Assembly (NCBI GenBank): GCA_905479595.1
Contig: CAJQND010000347.1
Coordinates: 1 to 13,261 of the forward strand
Source: an uncultured Hyphomicrobiales bacterium
GTDB taxonomy: Bacteria > Pseudomonadota > Alphaproteobacteria > Rhizobiales > CAJQND01
DNA: 13,261 nucleotides
Reading direction: 5' to 3'
Every line of letters begins with the position of its first letter. Positions within the stretch are counted from its first letter, which is position 1. The position numbers and the translations under genes were made by a program. The notes under the pieces were generated by a model. That model had not been told where the DNA came from, made no database searches, and worked only from the letters and a program-made list of their open reading frames with translations. This document shows positions 6,401 through 13,261 of the stretch, piece after piece.

Positions 6401-8296
6401 TCAGTTTTTTCCAAGTCTGCGCATGAGCGCTTCCCGGTTTATCAAACCATTGCTGGATGGTTTTGCAGGAGGCGGGGCGGCTGAAGCAGGTGGTGCAGGT
6501 GGCGCGGTGAGGTTAACCTGTGCAGCGGCCTGAACAAGTGTATCTTGGGGATTGGGTGGCATTTGGGAGGCAGGCACTGGCGCTTCTGGAGCCTCCGAAG
6601 TAGCCGCGAGGGTACTAGCAGTCTCGTATCCAAGCCTGGTTTGCGAACGCCAGCTCTTAACGACATTCTGCAAAAGACTTTCGTCCTCGATATCCACCCG
6701 CCATTGCCGGGAAAACGCCGCCGACATGGAACGAGGCAAGTGTTCGTCGGGTAAGTTGTCAAATTTAATCCGGGTTGGCAGTGCGACGGCTTCTCCGGTC
6801 GCAACGGCCTCCCCAGTGCCCATATTGGGAACGAATTCCAAGAGCGACGCGGCTGCATCCGAGATGCCGGCGCGCAGGATTTCCTGGTCATGTTCATTGG
6901 TCAAACGCAGCGAGAACAATGTTGAGCACTGCGAAAGAATTGTTGGGTCCAGCTCCGCAGGGCGTTGGGAAATTATTGCAATAGAGACGCCATATTTGCG
7001 GCCCTCTTTGGCGATCCTTGAAATGGCGCGCTTAGTTGGTTCAAATCCGCCAGACTTGTCATTTGGCACATATCGGTGAGCCTCTTCACAGACAAGGGTG
7101 AGTGGTACCCGGCCTTCCGACCAGACCCCAAAATCAAATGCCATGCGCGCGATGACAGAAACCACAACATTGATCACTTCAGATGGCAGTCCACCAAGTT
7201 CGAGAATGCTGATTGGTTTATTGTTCACCGGAATGCGGAACAAACGACCGATAATTTCTGCCATTGTATCCTGAATGGTCAGCGAGCCGAACATGAAGGA
7301 AAAACGCGGGTCGCGCGACAAGGTTTCCACTCGCGCCTTAATTCTTTTGAACGGGGCAAGATCGTTCCGCATCTCGAGTTTGCCAATGTACTCATCAAGC
7401 AGTCCCGTCAGATCGGAAACCCGGTAGGGAACTGGTGTATCGACACCAATATTGACCATGTCACCAGGTTGACGCTGCAGACGGGTTTGCTGTTCCCGGC
7501 GGTGATTTGAAGCGTAGCGCTGCTTTGCAGTGGGTATTAGATCGCGAAGGATTTCCATATCGACTTCGCGAGTTGGTTGGTCGCCACATACGATTTCGAC
7601 GATTTCATCAAAATTCAGGAGCCAGAAGGGCAAATTGAGGTTTTCCGGCGTAACGATCTCGGCCACATCAACAAAAGCAGATGCATATTCCCGGTGCACA
7701 TCCAACATGAGAATATGCGCCATCGGGTTAGCTTCGATAATCCGGCGCATGATGAGCGCGACAGAACATGATTTTCCGGTTCCTGTTGTGCCAAGAACCG
7801 CGAAGTGTTTGCCTAGGAGCTCGTCAACTTTTACCATTGCAGGAATGGCGGAATCCTGTTGAATGTACCCAACCCGGATTGCTGCGCTTTTCTCGCATGA
7901 ATAGGCTTTTTCAAGCTCACCTTTACTCGCCCTGAACACGATATCACCGAGGCCAGGGTAATTACTCACGCCGCGCTTGAACGCCTGGGCAATGCCGGTG
8001 TCGTCTTTTAACAACTCTCCGATGAATTCAACTTCGCCAATGCATAGCTCGCCGCCATCTGGGTCTTTTGAAGGCATGGGAACAGCCAGAGCGCAAATCA
8101 ATCCAAGGACGATTGAATCGGGGGTCTCGACCTTCAGCAAAGTTCCCATTTCGGGCCGGTCTTCGCGGGCCAGCGAACGGTTGTCCTCGTCAAGCAAAAC
8201 CACGGCTTGGGCGCCTGTGACCGAGATAATTCGGCCCACAGCAATATCATTTGCTGGCTCAGTTGACGTAGTTTGCGTTTGATCGGAAGGTTCCAT
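6401..8296 (-). CDS. HerA-like hexameric DNA-translocating ATPase (DUF87 family)
   Basis: This 631-residue protein opens with a small beta-rich domain (residues 17-95, DIAVGRIISVTG onward) like the HAS barrel of HerA. The FtsK/HerA-type P-loop ATPase core follows: Walker A GTTGTGKS at 169-176, LMLDVHREY at 197-204, and Walker B LVCEEAH at 401-407. The segment GRKYGVSIAIISQRPAELDPTILSQC at 432-457, given here by its ends and key residues Arg433, Gln444 and Arg445, has the sensor and Arg-rich signature of the family. HerA proteins form hexameric rings that move along double-stranded DNA, classically with the NurA nuclease in DNA end processing; no NurA is present nearby. Residues about 560-615 are a Pro/Ala-rich disordered linker, and the protein ends with a basic peptide, NREALMRRLGKN. 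No membrane segment is visible. It lies 31 bases after the histidine kinase gene on the same strand, so the two are probably cotranscribed. Confidence 0.87.
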   Translation of the reverse strand: MEPSDQTQTTSTEPANDIAVGRIISVTGAQAVVLLDEDNRSLAREDRPEMGTLLKVETPDSIVLGLICALAVPMPSKDPDGGELCIGEVEFIGELLKDDTGIAQAFKRGVSNYPGLGDIVFRASKGELEKAYSCEKSAAIRVGYIQQDSAIPAMVKVDELLGKHFAVLGTTGTGKSCSVALIMRRIIEANPMAHILMLDVHREYASAFVDVAEIVTPENLNLPFWLLNFDEIVEIVCGDQPTREVDMEILRDLIPTAKQRYASNHRREQQTRLQRQPGDMVNIGVDTPVPYRVSDLTGLLDEYIGKLEMRNDLAPFKRIKARVETLSRDPRFSFMFGSLTIQDTMAEIIGRLFRIPVNNKPISILELGGLPSEVINVVVSVIARMAFDFGVWSEGRVPLTLVCEEAHRYVPNDKSGGFEPTKRAISRIAKEGRKYGVSIAIISQRPAELDPTILSQCSTLFSLRLTNEHDQEILRAGISDAAASLLEFVPNMGTGEAVATGEAVALPTRIKFDNLPDEHLPRSMSAAFSRQWRVDIEDESLLQNVVKSWRSQTRLGYETASTLAATSEAPEAPVPASQMPPNPQDTLVQAAAQVNLTAPPAPPASAAPPPAKPSSNGLINREALMRRLGKN

Positions 8297-8327
8297 TGTC
8301 TCATTCTTTCGCTGTTTAGCTACTCAT

Positions 8328-9191
8328 TTAATCTTCAGGTACTTCGTCTGGGCTTGGCGGCGCGGTGACCGGCAAGTGGAAAATGACAGTGGTGCCACGC
8401 TGAGGTGCACTCACAATGTCAAAAACCCCGCCGTGCAGTTCGATGATGCTTTTGGAAATCGGGATGCCGAGGCCAGTGCCTTCGGCTTTCGCAGCATCGC
8501 TTCCGCTCACTTGGCCAAACGGCTGCATTGCGGTGCGCAACTGTTCATCGGTCATGCCGCGGCCGGTGTCAGTGATCATGATTTCTACGTAGTTTTGAAC
8601 AAGAGCCGGTGCGGTCAAGGTCACGGTGCCGCCAGGCGGAGTAAATTTGATGGCGTTGGTCAACAGGTTAATCAGCACCTGTTTGATGCGTAACGGATCG
8701 CCGTAAAACTGGGAAATCTCGCCGGGGCCGTTATAGGCGAGGGCGATCTCGCCCTCCTTGGCCCTTTGGGCAACAATGTTGACAGTGGCGTTGACCAGAG
8801 CATCGAAGTCGAAAACTTCGTAGTTCATGGCCAGTTTGCCTGCTTGAATTTTCGACAATTCAAGAATTTGATTGATTAACGAAAGCAGATGGTCTGCCGC
8901 TTCCTGGATGTAGTTTGAGTATTTGTGCACATCGCCTAGGCGCGGTTGGTCCATGCGCGCCATGATGTCAGAAAATCCGATAATCGCATTCAAAGGAGTC
9001 CGTAATTCATGGCTCATATTTGCAATGAATTCAGATTTTGCCTGTGAAGCAGCTTCCGCCTCGACTTTTGCAGCTTGTAACGCAACATCCCAGCGTTGGC
9101 GCATGATTCCGGCACCAAGATGCTCGGTATATTCCGCCATAACGCCGTCTCTTTTGTTTGCGTTTCTTGTATTTCCGCCAATTTTAAGCAT
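8328..9191 (-). CDS. Cytoplasmic sensor histidine kinase core (HisKA + HATPase_c), no sensor domain
   Basis: This 287-residue protein contains the HisKA dimerisation domain, with SHELRTPLNAIIGFSDIM at 60-77 and phospho-acceptor His61. The HATPase_c domain follows: N box NLLTNAIKF at 175-183, G1 box DTGRGM at 208-213 and G2 box GTGLGI at 238-243. All kinase motifs are intact. The H-box wording is that of the PleC/DivJ/PdhS type common in alphaproteobacteria. There is no transmembrane segment, PAS, GAF or receiver domain; only about 50 residues, partly Ala/Glu-rich and probably helical, precede the H box. No response regulator is encoded beside it, so it is an orphan kinase. The start is uncertain: the ATG at 9191 follows ACGGGGCAAAA, while a second in-frame ATG (residue 18, near 9140) follows AGAGACGGCGTT. 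It sits just upstream of the HerA-like ATPase gene. Confidence 0.9.
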   Translation of the reverse strand: MLKIGGNTRNANKRDGVMAEYTEHLGAGIMRQRWDVALQAAKVEAEAASQAKSEFIANMSHELRTPLNAIIGFSDIMARMDQPRLGDVHKYSNYIQEAADHLLSLINQILELSKIQAGKLAMNYEVFDFDALVNATVNIVAQRAKEGEIALAYNGPGEISQFYGDPLRIKQVLINLLTNAIKFTPPGGTVTLTAPALVQNYVEIMITDTGRGMTDEQLRTAMQPFGQVSGSDAAKAEGTGLGIPISKSIIELHGGVFDIVSAPQRGTTVIFHLPVTAPPSPDEVPED

Positions 9192-9208
9192 TTTTGCCCC
9201 GTTTGTTG

Positions 9209-9234
9209 ATTTTAAAATAAGTTTAAACTGTCAA
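9209..9234 (-). promoter_or_regulatory. Possible promoter of the kinase/HerA unit
   Basis: On the minus strand a perfect TTGACA (9234-9229) is followed by an AT-rich run containing TAAAAT (9214-9209). The hexamers are only 14 bases apart, shorter than the preferred 16-18, so the -10 assignment is weak. The position is right for transcription of the kinase gene, with a very short leader if the ATG at 9191 is used. Confidence 0.3.
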
Positions 9235-9293
9235 TTCCAAGTTAATTACTTGAGTAAGTCTTGATTGAGATTGCAGGCTGTCTGTTGTGTTGA

Positions 9294-9524
9294 GTGACAC
9301 AGGGTTCTTTACGGCTACGCACAAAGTGCTACACTGCTCCCAACGGTAAGATTGAGGCGCATGTGCGCTGGCCCCCTTTCATCGTTGAAAGGCGCGGGCC
9401 AGTAAGCGCCGGATGGGTTAAAGTGGACGCGACCAAAGCAGGTTCGGGCGCGGGCACGTCTGCAGGAAATCAGCACGCGTTAAAGCGTGATGGTGGCAGG
9501 CGCGTCAGTGACGCCAATCCGAAT
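9294..9524 (+). other. Probable untranslated leader upstream of ppx, with small inverted repeats
   Basis: The ppx frame is open back to a GTG at 9294, but the peptide it would encode has no recognisable domain and an unusual composition, so this stretch is more likely leader and promoter DNA. It contains two small perfect inverted repeats. CACGC (9474-9478) pairs with GCGTG (9485-9489) across GTTAAA, and GCGTCA (9502-9507) pairs with TGACGC (9509-9514) around one base. A further repeat, CCCCTT-CC-AAGGGG, lies just inside the gene near 9535-9548. No known riboswitch or small RNA was recognised. An alternative reading is that translation starts at the GTG at 9423-9425, which is preceded by GGATGGG. 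Confidence 0.4.
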
Positions 9525-10712
9525 ATGGAATCGCCCCCTTCCAAGGGGAGCGACCACGCGCATCATTGCAGCCCATGTTGCGTCGCATCAGCTCAGCAGT
9601 GCGCGCCGAGTGCAATTTCAAAAGAACCGGATTCGAACGAACAAAACGGGCAAAACCAAAACCGCCGCCGGCGGCGACGCGGGCGGCGCGGAAATCGACG
9701 GGGCAATTCTTCTGGTCCCACTTACGGCGCGCTGGATCTTGGCACCAATAATTGCCGGCTTCTTGTAGCGCGCCCCACCCGTTCGGGTTTTCGAGTAATT
9801 GATGCGTTTTCGCGGATTGTCCGGCTCGGGGAAGGCGTGAGTAAAACCGGAATGCTCTCGCAAGAGGCCATGGACCGTTGCATATCGGCATTGCAGGTAT
9901 GCGCTTCAAAGCTGAAGTGGCGTGATGTTAAACGCTCCCGGTTGATTGCGACCGAAGCGTGCAGGATTACCGGCAACGGTGCGGAGTTTATTGACAGGGT
10001 GGCGCGCGAAACGGGGCTTGAGCTTGAAATTATCGACCCCGAGACAGAAGCGCGCCTGGCTTTTTCAGGTTCTGCCGCTCTGATTGAACCGGAATGTGAT
10101 CATGCGCTGGTGTTCGATATTGGTGGCGGATCGACTGAGCTTATGTGGGTCAAAGTTTCCAAAGGTGAGCACGAGTTAGTGGAGTGGGTTTCTTTACCTG
10201 CAGGCGTGGTAACGGTTGCCGAAGGATTTGGCGGCATTGAAGTGACACCAGAAAGTTACCTGGCGATGAAAAACCACGCCCTGCCATTGCTTGAAGATTT
10301 TGCGACCAGGGTGGCGAACCGCGTTGGTGCTGGCGTAGTTCCAGACCATTTATTGGGAACTTCGGGCACTGTGACTACCATTGCTGGCGTGCACCTCGGC
10401 CTCCGGCGTTATGACCGCTCGAAGGTTGATGGCTGCTGGATGAACATTGATGAGGTGACAGCGGTCACCCAAAGCCTGGTTGGAATGTCTTATGAAGAAC
10501 GCGCTTCAAGTCCATGCATTGGCCGCGAGCGTGCAGATCTGGTATTGGCAGGCTGTGCGATTTTCGATGCAATTAAAGATCTATGGCCAGCGCCACGCAT
10601 CAGGGTTGCAGACCGAGGTTTGCGCGAGGGCATTTTGACAATGTTGATGCAAGAAGATGGTACCTATGGAAATCCACGTGGACGTCCGCGCGGCCAAAAT
10701 GGGGGCAATTGA
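9525..10712 (+). CDS. ppx: Ppx/GppA family exopolyphosphatase / pppGpp phosphohydrolase
   Basis: The family fold belongs to the ASKHA superfamily. It removes terminal phosphate from polyphosphate or converts pppGpp to ppGpp. Counting from this ATG (395 residues), DLGTNNCRLLV lies at about 71-81, DIGGGSTEL at 198-206, GTSGTVTT at 278-285, RERADLVLAG at 334-343 and ADRGLREGI at 362-370. These are the phosphate 1, phosphate 2 and adjoining motifs of Ppx/GppA. It stops after the two-lobe core, lacking the C-terminal HD-like region of E. coli Ppx and GppA, as is usual in alphaproteobacteria. The 66 residues before the core include an Arg-rich tract at about 47-60 (RRRRRRGRRGNRR), which is common in alphaproteobacterial homologues. 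No ATG, GTG or TTG occurs in frame between this ATG and the core, so the start is here or upstream (GTG 9423 or 9294). Substrate choice between polyphosphate and pppGpp cannot be told. The rlmE start follows after 6 bases. Confidence 0.87.
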   Translation: MESPPSKGSDHAHHCSPCCVASAQQCAPSAISKEPDSNEQNGQNQNRRRRRRGRRGNRRGNSSGPTYGALDLGTNNCRLLVARPTRSGFRVIDAFSRIVRLGEGVSKTGMLSQEAMDRCISALQVCASKLKWRDVKRSRLIATEACRITGNGAEFIDRVARETGLELEIIDPETEARLAFSGSAALIEPECDHALVFDIGGGSTELMWVKVSKGEHELVEWVSLPAGVVTVAEGFGGIEVTPESYLAMKNHALPLLEDFATRVANRVGAGVVPDHLLGTSGTVTTIAGVHLGLRRYDRSKVDGCWMNIDEVTAVTQSLVGMSYEERASSPCIGRERADLVLAGCAIFDAIKDLWPAPRIRVADRGLREGILTMLMQEDGTYGNPRGRPRGQNGGN

Positions 10713-10718
10713 AGCACA

Positions 10719-11426
10719 ATGGCGAATGATGGGAAAAGAGGCGGCGGTGTTGGCACCCAGCGCAACCTGAAAGTCAAAGTAAAGACCGCCAGAGGTCGCA
10801 AGTTGTCTTCGACGCGCTGGTTGCAACGCCAGTTAAACGATCCTTATGTGCATGAGGCAAAGCGACTTGGTTTACGCTCGCGTTCCGCCTTTAAACTGAT
10901 GGAGATCGATGACCAACACAAACTGCTTAAGCCCGGCATGCGGGTGGTTGATTTAGGTGCAGCACCTGGTGGCTGGTCACAAATTTCGGCTGAACGGGTA
11001 GGCGCAGACAAAGGGCAAGGCGCGGTTGTTGCTATCGATATTCATGATATTGAACCGATCCCCGGCGTTACTTTTCTACATGCGGATTTCTACGATGACG
11101 ATGCTCCAGACCGGCTGAAGGCGGCGCTTGGCGGGCCAGCGGATTTTGTCATGTCGGATATGGCGGCACATGCATCCGGCCACCGCCAGACAGATCATAT
11201 GAAGATTATGGCTTTGTGTGAGGCAGCACTTGATTTTGCCTGCGAGATTTTAAACCCAGGCGGGGCATTTCTTGCCAAGGTTTTGCGCGGTGGAACCGAG
11301 CATGAATTGCTGGCGGAAGTGAAACGTAATTTTAAATCGATAAAACATGTGAAGCCCAAATCGAGCAGGTCGGATTCTGCGGAACTTTACCTGCTGGCGA
11401 CCGGATTCAAGGGAAACGGACCATAG
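10719..11426 (+). CDS. rlmE: 23S rRNA 2'-O-ribose methyltransferase RlmE (FtsJ/RrmJ)
   Basis: This 235-residue protein is the SAM-dependent enzyme that methylates the 2'-OH of U2552 in the A loop of 23S rRNA, a late step in large-subunit assembly. The SAM-binding motif VVDLGAAPGGWSQ is at 76-88. The catalytic K-D-K-E tetrad is complete: Lys59 in RSAFKL, Asp147 in MSDMA, Lys187 in FLAKVLRG and Glu222 in SAELYLL. Length is close to E. coli RlmE (209) plus about 20 extra residues at the N-terminus, which is basic (GKRGGG, KVKVKTARGRK). The ATG follows the ppx stop by 6 bases and has no clear ribosome binding site of its own, so translation is probably coupled to ppx. Confidence 0.96.
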   Translation: MANDGKRGGGVGTQRNLKVKVKTARGRKLSSTRWLQRQLNDPYVHEAKRLGLRSRSAFKLMEIDDQHKLLKPGMRVVDLGAAPGGWSQISAERVGADKGQGAVVAIDIHDIEPIPGVTFLHADFYDDDAPDRLKAALGGPADFVMSDMAAHASGHRQTDHMKIMALCEAALDFACEILNPGGAFLAKVLRGGTEHELLAEVKRNFKSIKHVKPKSSRSDSAELYLLATGFKGNGP

Positions 11427-11431
11427 CGCGT

Positions 11432-11488
11432 CCACCGTTAATTCGAATATCCGAGATTCTGCGCTTTACGCGCCTGTTAACACGGTGG
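11432..11488 (+). other. Stem-loop immediately after rlmE, not a standard terminator
   Basis: CCACCG-TTAA (11432-11441) can pair with TTAA-CA-CGGTGG (11477-11488) with a two-base bulge. A smaller stem, GCGC (11461-11464) with GCGC (11470-11473), can form inside the loop. The structure begins five bases after the rlmE stop. It is followed by TAAAGACCC rather than a T-run, so it does not fit an intrinsic terminator. It may protect the 3' end of the rlmE message or form part of the guaB leader. Confidence 0.4.
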
Positions 11489-11504
11489 TAAAGACCCTCG
11501 TCAA

Positions 11505-11563
11505 CCCTGCACCGCAGTTTTTCTATGAGTCGCAGTGCATTTGGCAGGGCAAAAAGACCCTGC
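11505..11563 (+). promoter_or_regulatory. guaB leader with two competing pairings
   Basis: GCAGGG (11544-11549) can pair with the upstream CCCTGC (11505-11510) or with the downstream CCCTGC (11558-11563, across 8 bases), but not both. AAGACCCT also occurs twice (11491-11498 and 11554-11561), which explains part of the symmetry. This is the layout seen in attenuator-like leaders, but there is no T-run terminator and no leader peptide was recognised. The repeats are directly visible; any regulatory role is inferred. Confidence 0.35.
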
Positions 11564-11578
11564 AGTAGAACGATTAAT

Positions 11579-11598
11579 GCCGCTTCGCGGCGAGAAGG
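11579..11598 (+). promoter_or_regulatory. Hairpin and ribosome binding site deciding the guaB start
   Basis: GCCGC (11579-11583) and GCGGC (11587-11591) form a tight hairpin around TTC, directly followed by GAGAAGG (11592-11598). The latter is a good Shine-Dalgarno sequence 8 bases before the ATG at 11607. This supports the start at 11607 rather than the in-frame GTG at 11535. The hairpin abuts the ribosome binding site without covering it. Confidence 0.65.
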
Positions 11599-11606
11599 TT
11601 GACCAT

Positions 11607-13103
11607 ATGGCCAAGCATCCGGCATCCAGTAATTTTCCTGAATATTTAACTTTTGACGATGTGCTCATGAAGCCTGCGGCATCTGCAGTTTTGCCAGCTG
11701 ATGTGGATACCTCTACTCGGCTGACCCGCGATATTTCGTTGAATATTCCAATTATTTCATCTGCAATGGATACTGTGACTGAAGGCAGACTGGCCATCGC
11801 AATGGCGCAAGCCGGGGGGTTGGGTGTGATCCATCGCAACCTTGAACCCGATGTTCAGGCCGAACATGTACGTCAGGTGAAAAAGTTTGAATCTGGCATG
11901 GTCGTTAATCCAATCACCATTGCACCTGACGCAACGCTTGCTGACGTGCAGGCGTTAAAAGCGAAATACAAGATTTCTGGTATTCCGGTCGTCGTAGACG
12001 GCGGCAAGGGGCGTCCGGGTAAGCTGGTGGGTATCGTCACTAACCGTGATGTCCGCTTTGCTAGCAATCCATCCCAGCCAGTTTCTGAATTGATGACAAA
12101 AGATAATCTGATCACCGTCAGCGAGGATGTCGACCGTGATGAGGCAACCAAACTTTTGCATCAGCATCGCATCGAGAAGCTCATCGTGGTGGATAAGGAT
12201 AACCGTTGCATAGGGCTGATTACCGTCACCGATATGGAAAAAGCTGCGGCGCATCCAAATGCCAGCAAAGATGCGCAAGGCAGATTGCGCGCGGCAGCGG
12301 CTACCGGTACCGGCGACAAAGGATTTGAGCGCGCTGAACGCCTGATTGATGCTGGTGTGGATCTGGTTGTTGTTGATACGGCACATGGACATTCAGAATA
12401 TGTTCTGGGCCAGGTAAGCCGGATAAAACGCCTCTCCAACGCGTGCCAGGTTATTGCTGGAAATGTTGCAACCGCAGAAGCGACCAAGGCATTAATTGAT
12501 GCTGGTGCCGATGCGGTGAAAGTTGGCATTGGGCCAGGATCAATCTGCACGACACGGATTGTTGCTGGTGTTGGGGTGCCGCAACTTTCTGCAATTATCG
12601 ATTGCGCTGAAGAAGGTGCACGCCAGGACATCCCGGTAATAGCTGATGGCGGCATCAAATATTCTGGTGATTTGGCCAAGGCCGTTGCCGCCGGCGCCGA
12701 TTGCGCCATGATTGGATCGCTGTTGGCGGGAACCGATGAGAGCCCGGGCGATACATATATTTATCAGGGGCGTTCTTATAAATCCTATCGAGGAATGGGG
12801 TCTGTCGGAGCGATGGCGCGAGGGTCTGCGGATCGCTATTTCCAGGCCGAAGTGAGTGATTCATTAAAACTCGTGCCGGAAGGCATTGAAGGCCAGGTTC
12901 CCTATAAAGGCCCGCTTGCAGGTGTCCTGCATCAGTTAATTGGTGGGTTGCGGGCTGCCATGGGTTATACCGGGGCCGAGAACATAACAGACTTCAAATC
13001 CAACACCCAGTTTGTGCGCATTACCAATGCGTCCTTGCGTGAAAGCCACGCCCATGACGTGATGATCACGCGAGAATCACCTAACTATCAAAGACAGAGC
13101 TAG
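11607..13103 (+). CDS. guaB: IMP dehydrogenase
   Basis: This 498-residue enzyme converts IMP to XMP with NAD+, the committed step of GMP synthesis. YLTFDDVLMKP (13-23) opens the barrel. Two CBS domains (about residues 96-212, containing GIPVVVDGG, LVGIVTNRD, EKLIVVDKD and IGLITVTDM) are inserted after NLEP, as in typical bacterial enzymes, and probably bind purine nucleotides. The catalytic loop GPGSICTTR (309-317) places the nucleophile at Cys314. ADGGIKYSGD (347-356) binds the IMP phosphate region, and the flap carries the Arg410-Tyr411 pair in DRYFQ that activates water. The ATG at 11607 was chosen over the upstream in-frame GTG (24 extra residues) because of GAGAAGG 8 bases before it and because the usual family N-terminus begins near FPEYLTFDDV. 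It is preceded by a 180-base gap with several inverted repeats. The rsmB-like gene follows after 5 bases. Confidence 0.97.
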   Translation: MAKHPASSNFPEYLTFDDVLMKPAASAVLPADVDTSTRLTRDISLNIPIISSAMDTVTEGRLAIAMAQAGGLGVIHRNLEPDVQAEHVRQVKKFESGMVVNPITIAPDATLADVQALKAKYKISGIPVVVDGGKGRPGKLVGIVTNRDVRFASNPSQPVSELMTKDNLITVSEDVDRDEATKLLHQHRIEKLIVVDKDNRCIGLITVTDMEKAAAHPNASKDAQGRLRAAAATGTGDKGFERAERLIDAGVDLVVVDTAHGHSEYVLGQVSRIKRLSNACQVIAGNVATAEATKALIDAGADAVKVGIGPGSICTTRIVAGVGVPQLSAIIDCAEEGARQDIPVIADGGIKYSGDLAKAVAAGADCAMIGSLLAGTDESPGDTYIYQGRSYKSYRGMGSVGAMARGSADRYFQAEVSDSLKLVPEGIEGQVPYKGPLAGVLHQLIGGLRAAMGYTGAENITDFKSNTQFVRITNASLRESHAHDVMITRESPNYQRQS

Positions 13104-13108
13104 AGAAC

Positions 13109-13261
13109 ATGACACCTGGAGGCCGCATTGCAGCTGCAATTGAAGTGTTGGGCGAGATGGAACGTTACCATCGCCCGGCAACCGAAGCCCTGCGCGATTG
13201 GGGCCGCACCCACCGTTTCGCAGGGTCAGGCGATCGCGCGGCGATCGGCAATGTTGTGTTC
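13109..13261 (+). CDS. rsmB: RsmB-like 16S rRNA (cytosine-C5) methyltransferase, N-terminal fragment
   Basis: The ATG at 13109 opens 51 codons to the window edge. The peptide begins MTPGGRIAAAIEVLGEM and continues through RPATEALRDWGRTHRFAGSGDRAAIGNVVF (residues 22-51; key residues Trp31, Arg36, Phe37, Ala38, Gly39, Asp42, Arg43 and Ala44). This is the start of the NusB-like helical domain found at the N-terminus of RsmB/Sun methyltransferases, including the FAGSxDRAAI segment typical of alphaproteobacterial members. The SAM-binding catalytic domain lies outside the window. Position directly after guaB (5-base gap, weak GAGA ribosome binding site) matches alphaproteobacterial gene order. The symbol rests on the N-terminus only. 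Confidence 0.78.
   Translation, partial: MTPGGRIAAAIEVLGEMERYHRPATEALRDWGRTHRFAGSGDRAAIGNVVF

Noticed and set aside
6552..7510. Plus-strand open frames of 175 and 144 codons opposite the HerA-like gene
   Set aside because: They are antisense shadows of a gene with clear Walker motifs, with no recognisable protein features.
9246..9257. TTACT-TG-AGTAA palindrome between the divergent kinase and ppx genes, considered as an operator
   Set aside because: The 5-bp arms in AT-rich DNA are too short to stand out from chance.
11535..11606. Upstream GTG start for guaB adding 24 residues
   Set aside because: It has no ribosome binding site, while the ATG at 11607 has GAGAAGG at good spacing and gives the usual family length.
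12161..12709. 182-codon minus-strand open frame inside guaB
   Set aside because: It is antisense to guaB and its composition is that of a shadow of conserved guaB codons.

Overview
The window looks like an alphaproteobacterial chromosome segment of moderate GC. The clues are the gene order ppx/gppA - rlmE - guaB - rsmB, an Arg-rich N-terminal tail on the Ppx/GppA protein, and a PleC/DivJ-like kinase core with the H-box signature SHELRTPLNAIIGFSDIM. No tRNA, rRNA, CRISPR array, insertion sequence or phage gene was seen. The genus cannot be told from the sequence.

Left half (1-9191) is all on the minus strand. Reading in the direction of transcription from 9191, it holds a small cytoplasmic histidine kinase and, 31 bases on, a HerA-like hexameric ATPase. 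A 114-base gap follows, with a perfect 9+9 bp inverted repeat and a strong ribosome binding site. Then comes a tightly packed operon: (i) a class II glutamine amidotransferase; (ii) a GXGXG beta-helix domain fused to an FMN/[3Fe-4S] glutamate-synthase barrel; (iii) a GltD-type FAD/NADPH reductase fused to a second, diverged glutamate-synthase-like barrel; and (iv) a sulfotransferase that runs off the left edge. Joints are a 19-base overlap, direct abutment (TAA immediately followed by ATG), and a 17-base overlap, which suggests translational coupling.

Together (i)-(iii) carry the domains expected of an NADPH-dependent glutamate-synthase-like enzyme: ammonia release from glutamine, an FMN barrel with cluster cysteines, and an electron-input subunit. 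They are cut and joined differently from classical GltB/GltD. The amidotransferase is separate, the beta-helix precedes the barrel, and the reductase carries an extra barrel. The amidotransferase and the beta-helix/barrel parts resemble the GlxB-GlxC-GlxD and N-methylglutamate synthase (MgsABC) family, so the amino acceptor may not be 2-oxoglutarate. This operon is the most interesting part of the window.

Right half (about 9294-13261) is on the plus strand and diverges from the kinase/HerA unit. It encodes a Ppx/GppA phosphatase, RlmE (23S rRNA ribose methyltransferase), IMP dehydrogenase GuaB and the first 51 codons of an RsmB-like rRNA methyltransferase. These are housekeeping genes for guanine nucleotides, (p)ppGpp/polyphosphate and rRNA modification. 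The 180 bases before guaB hold several inverted repeats, including two mutually exclusive pairings. The 230 bases before the chosen ppx start look non-coding and also contain small inverted repeats.
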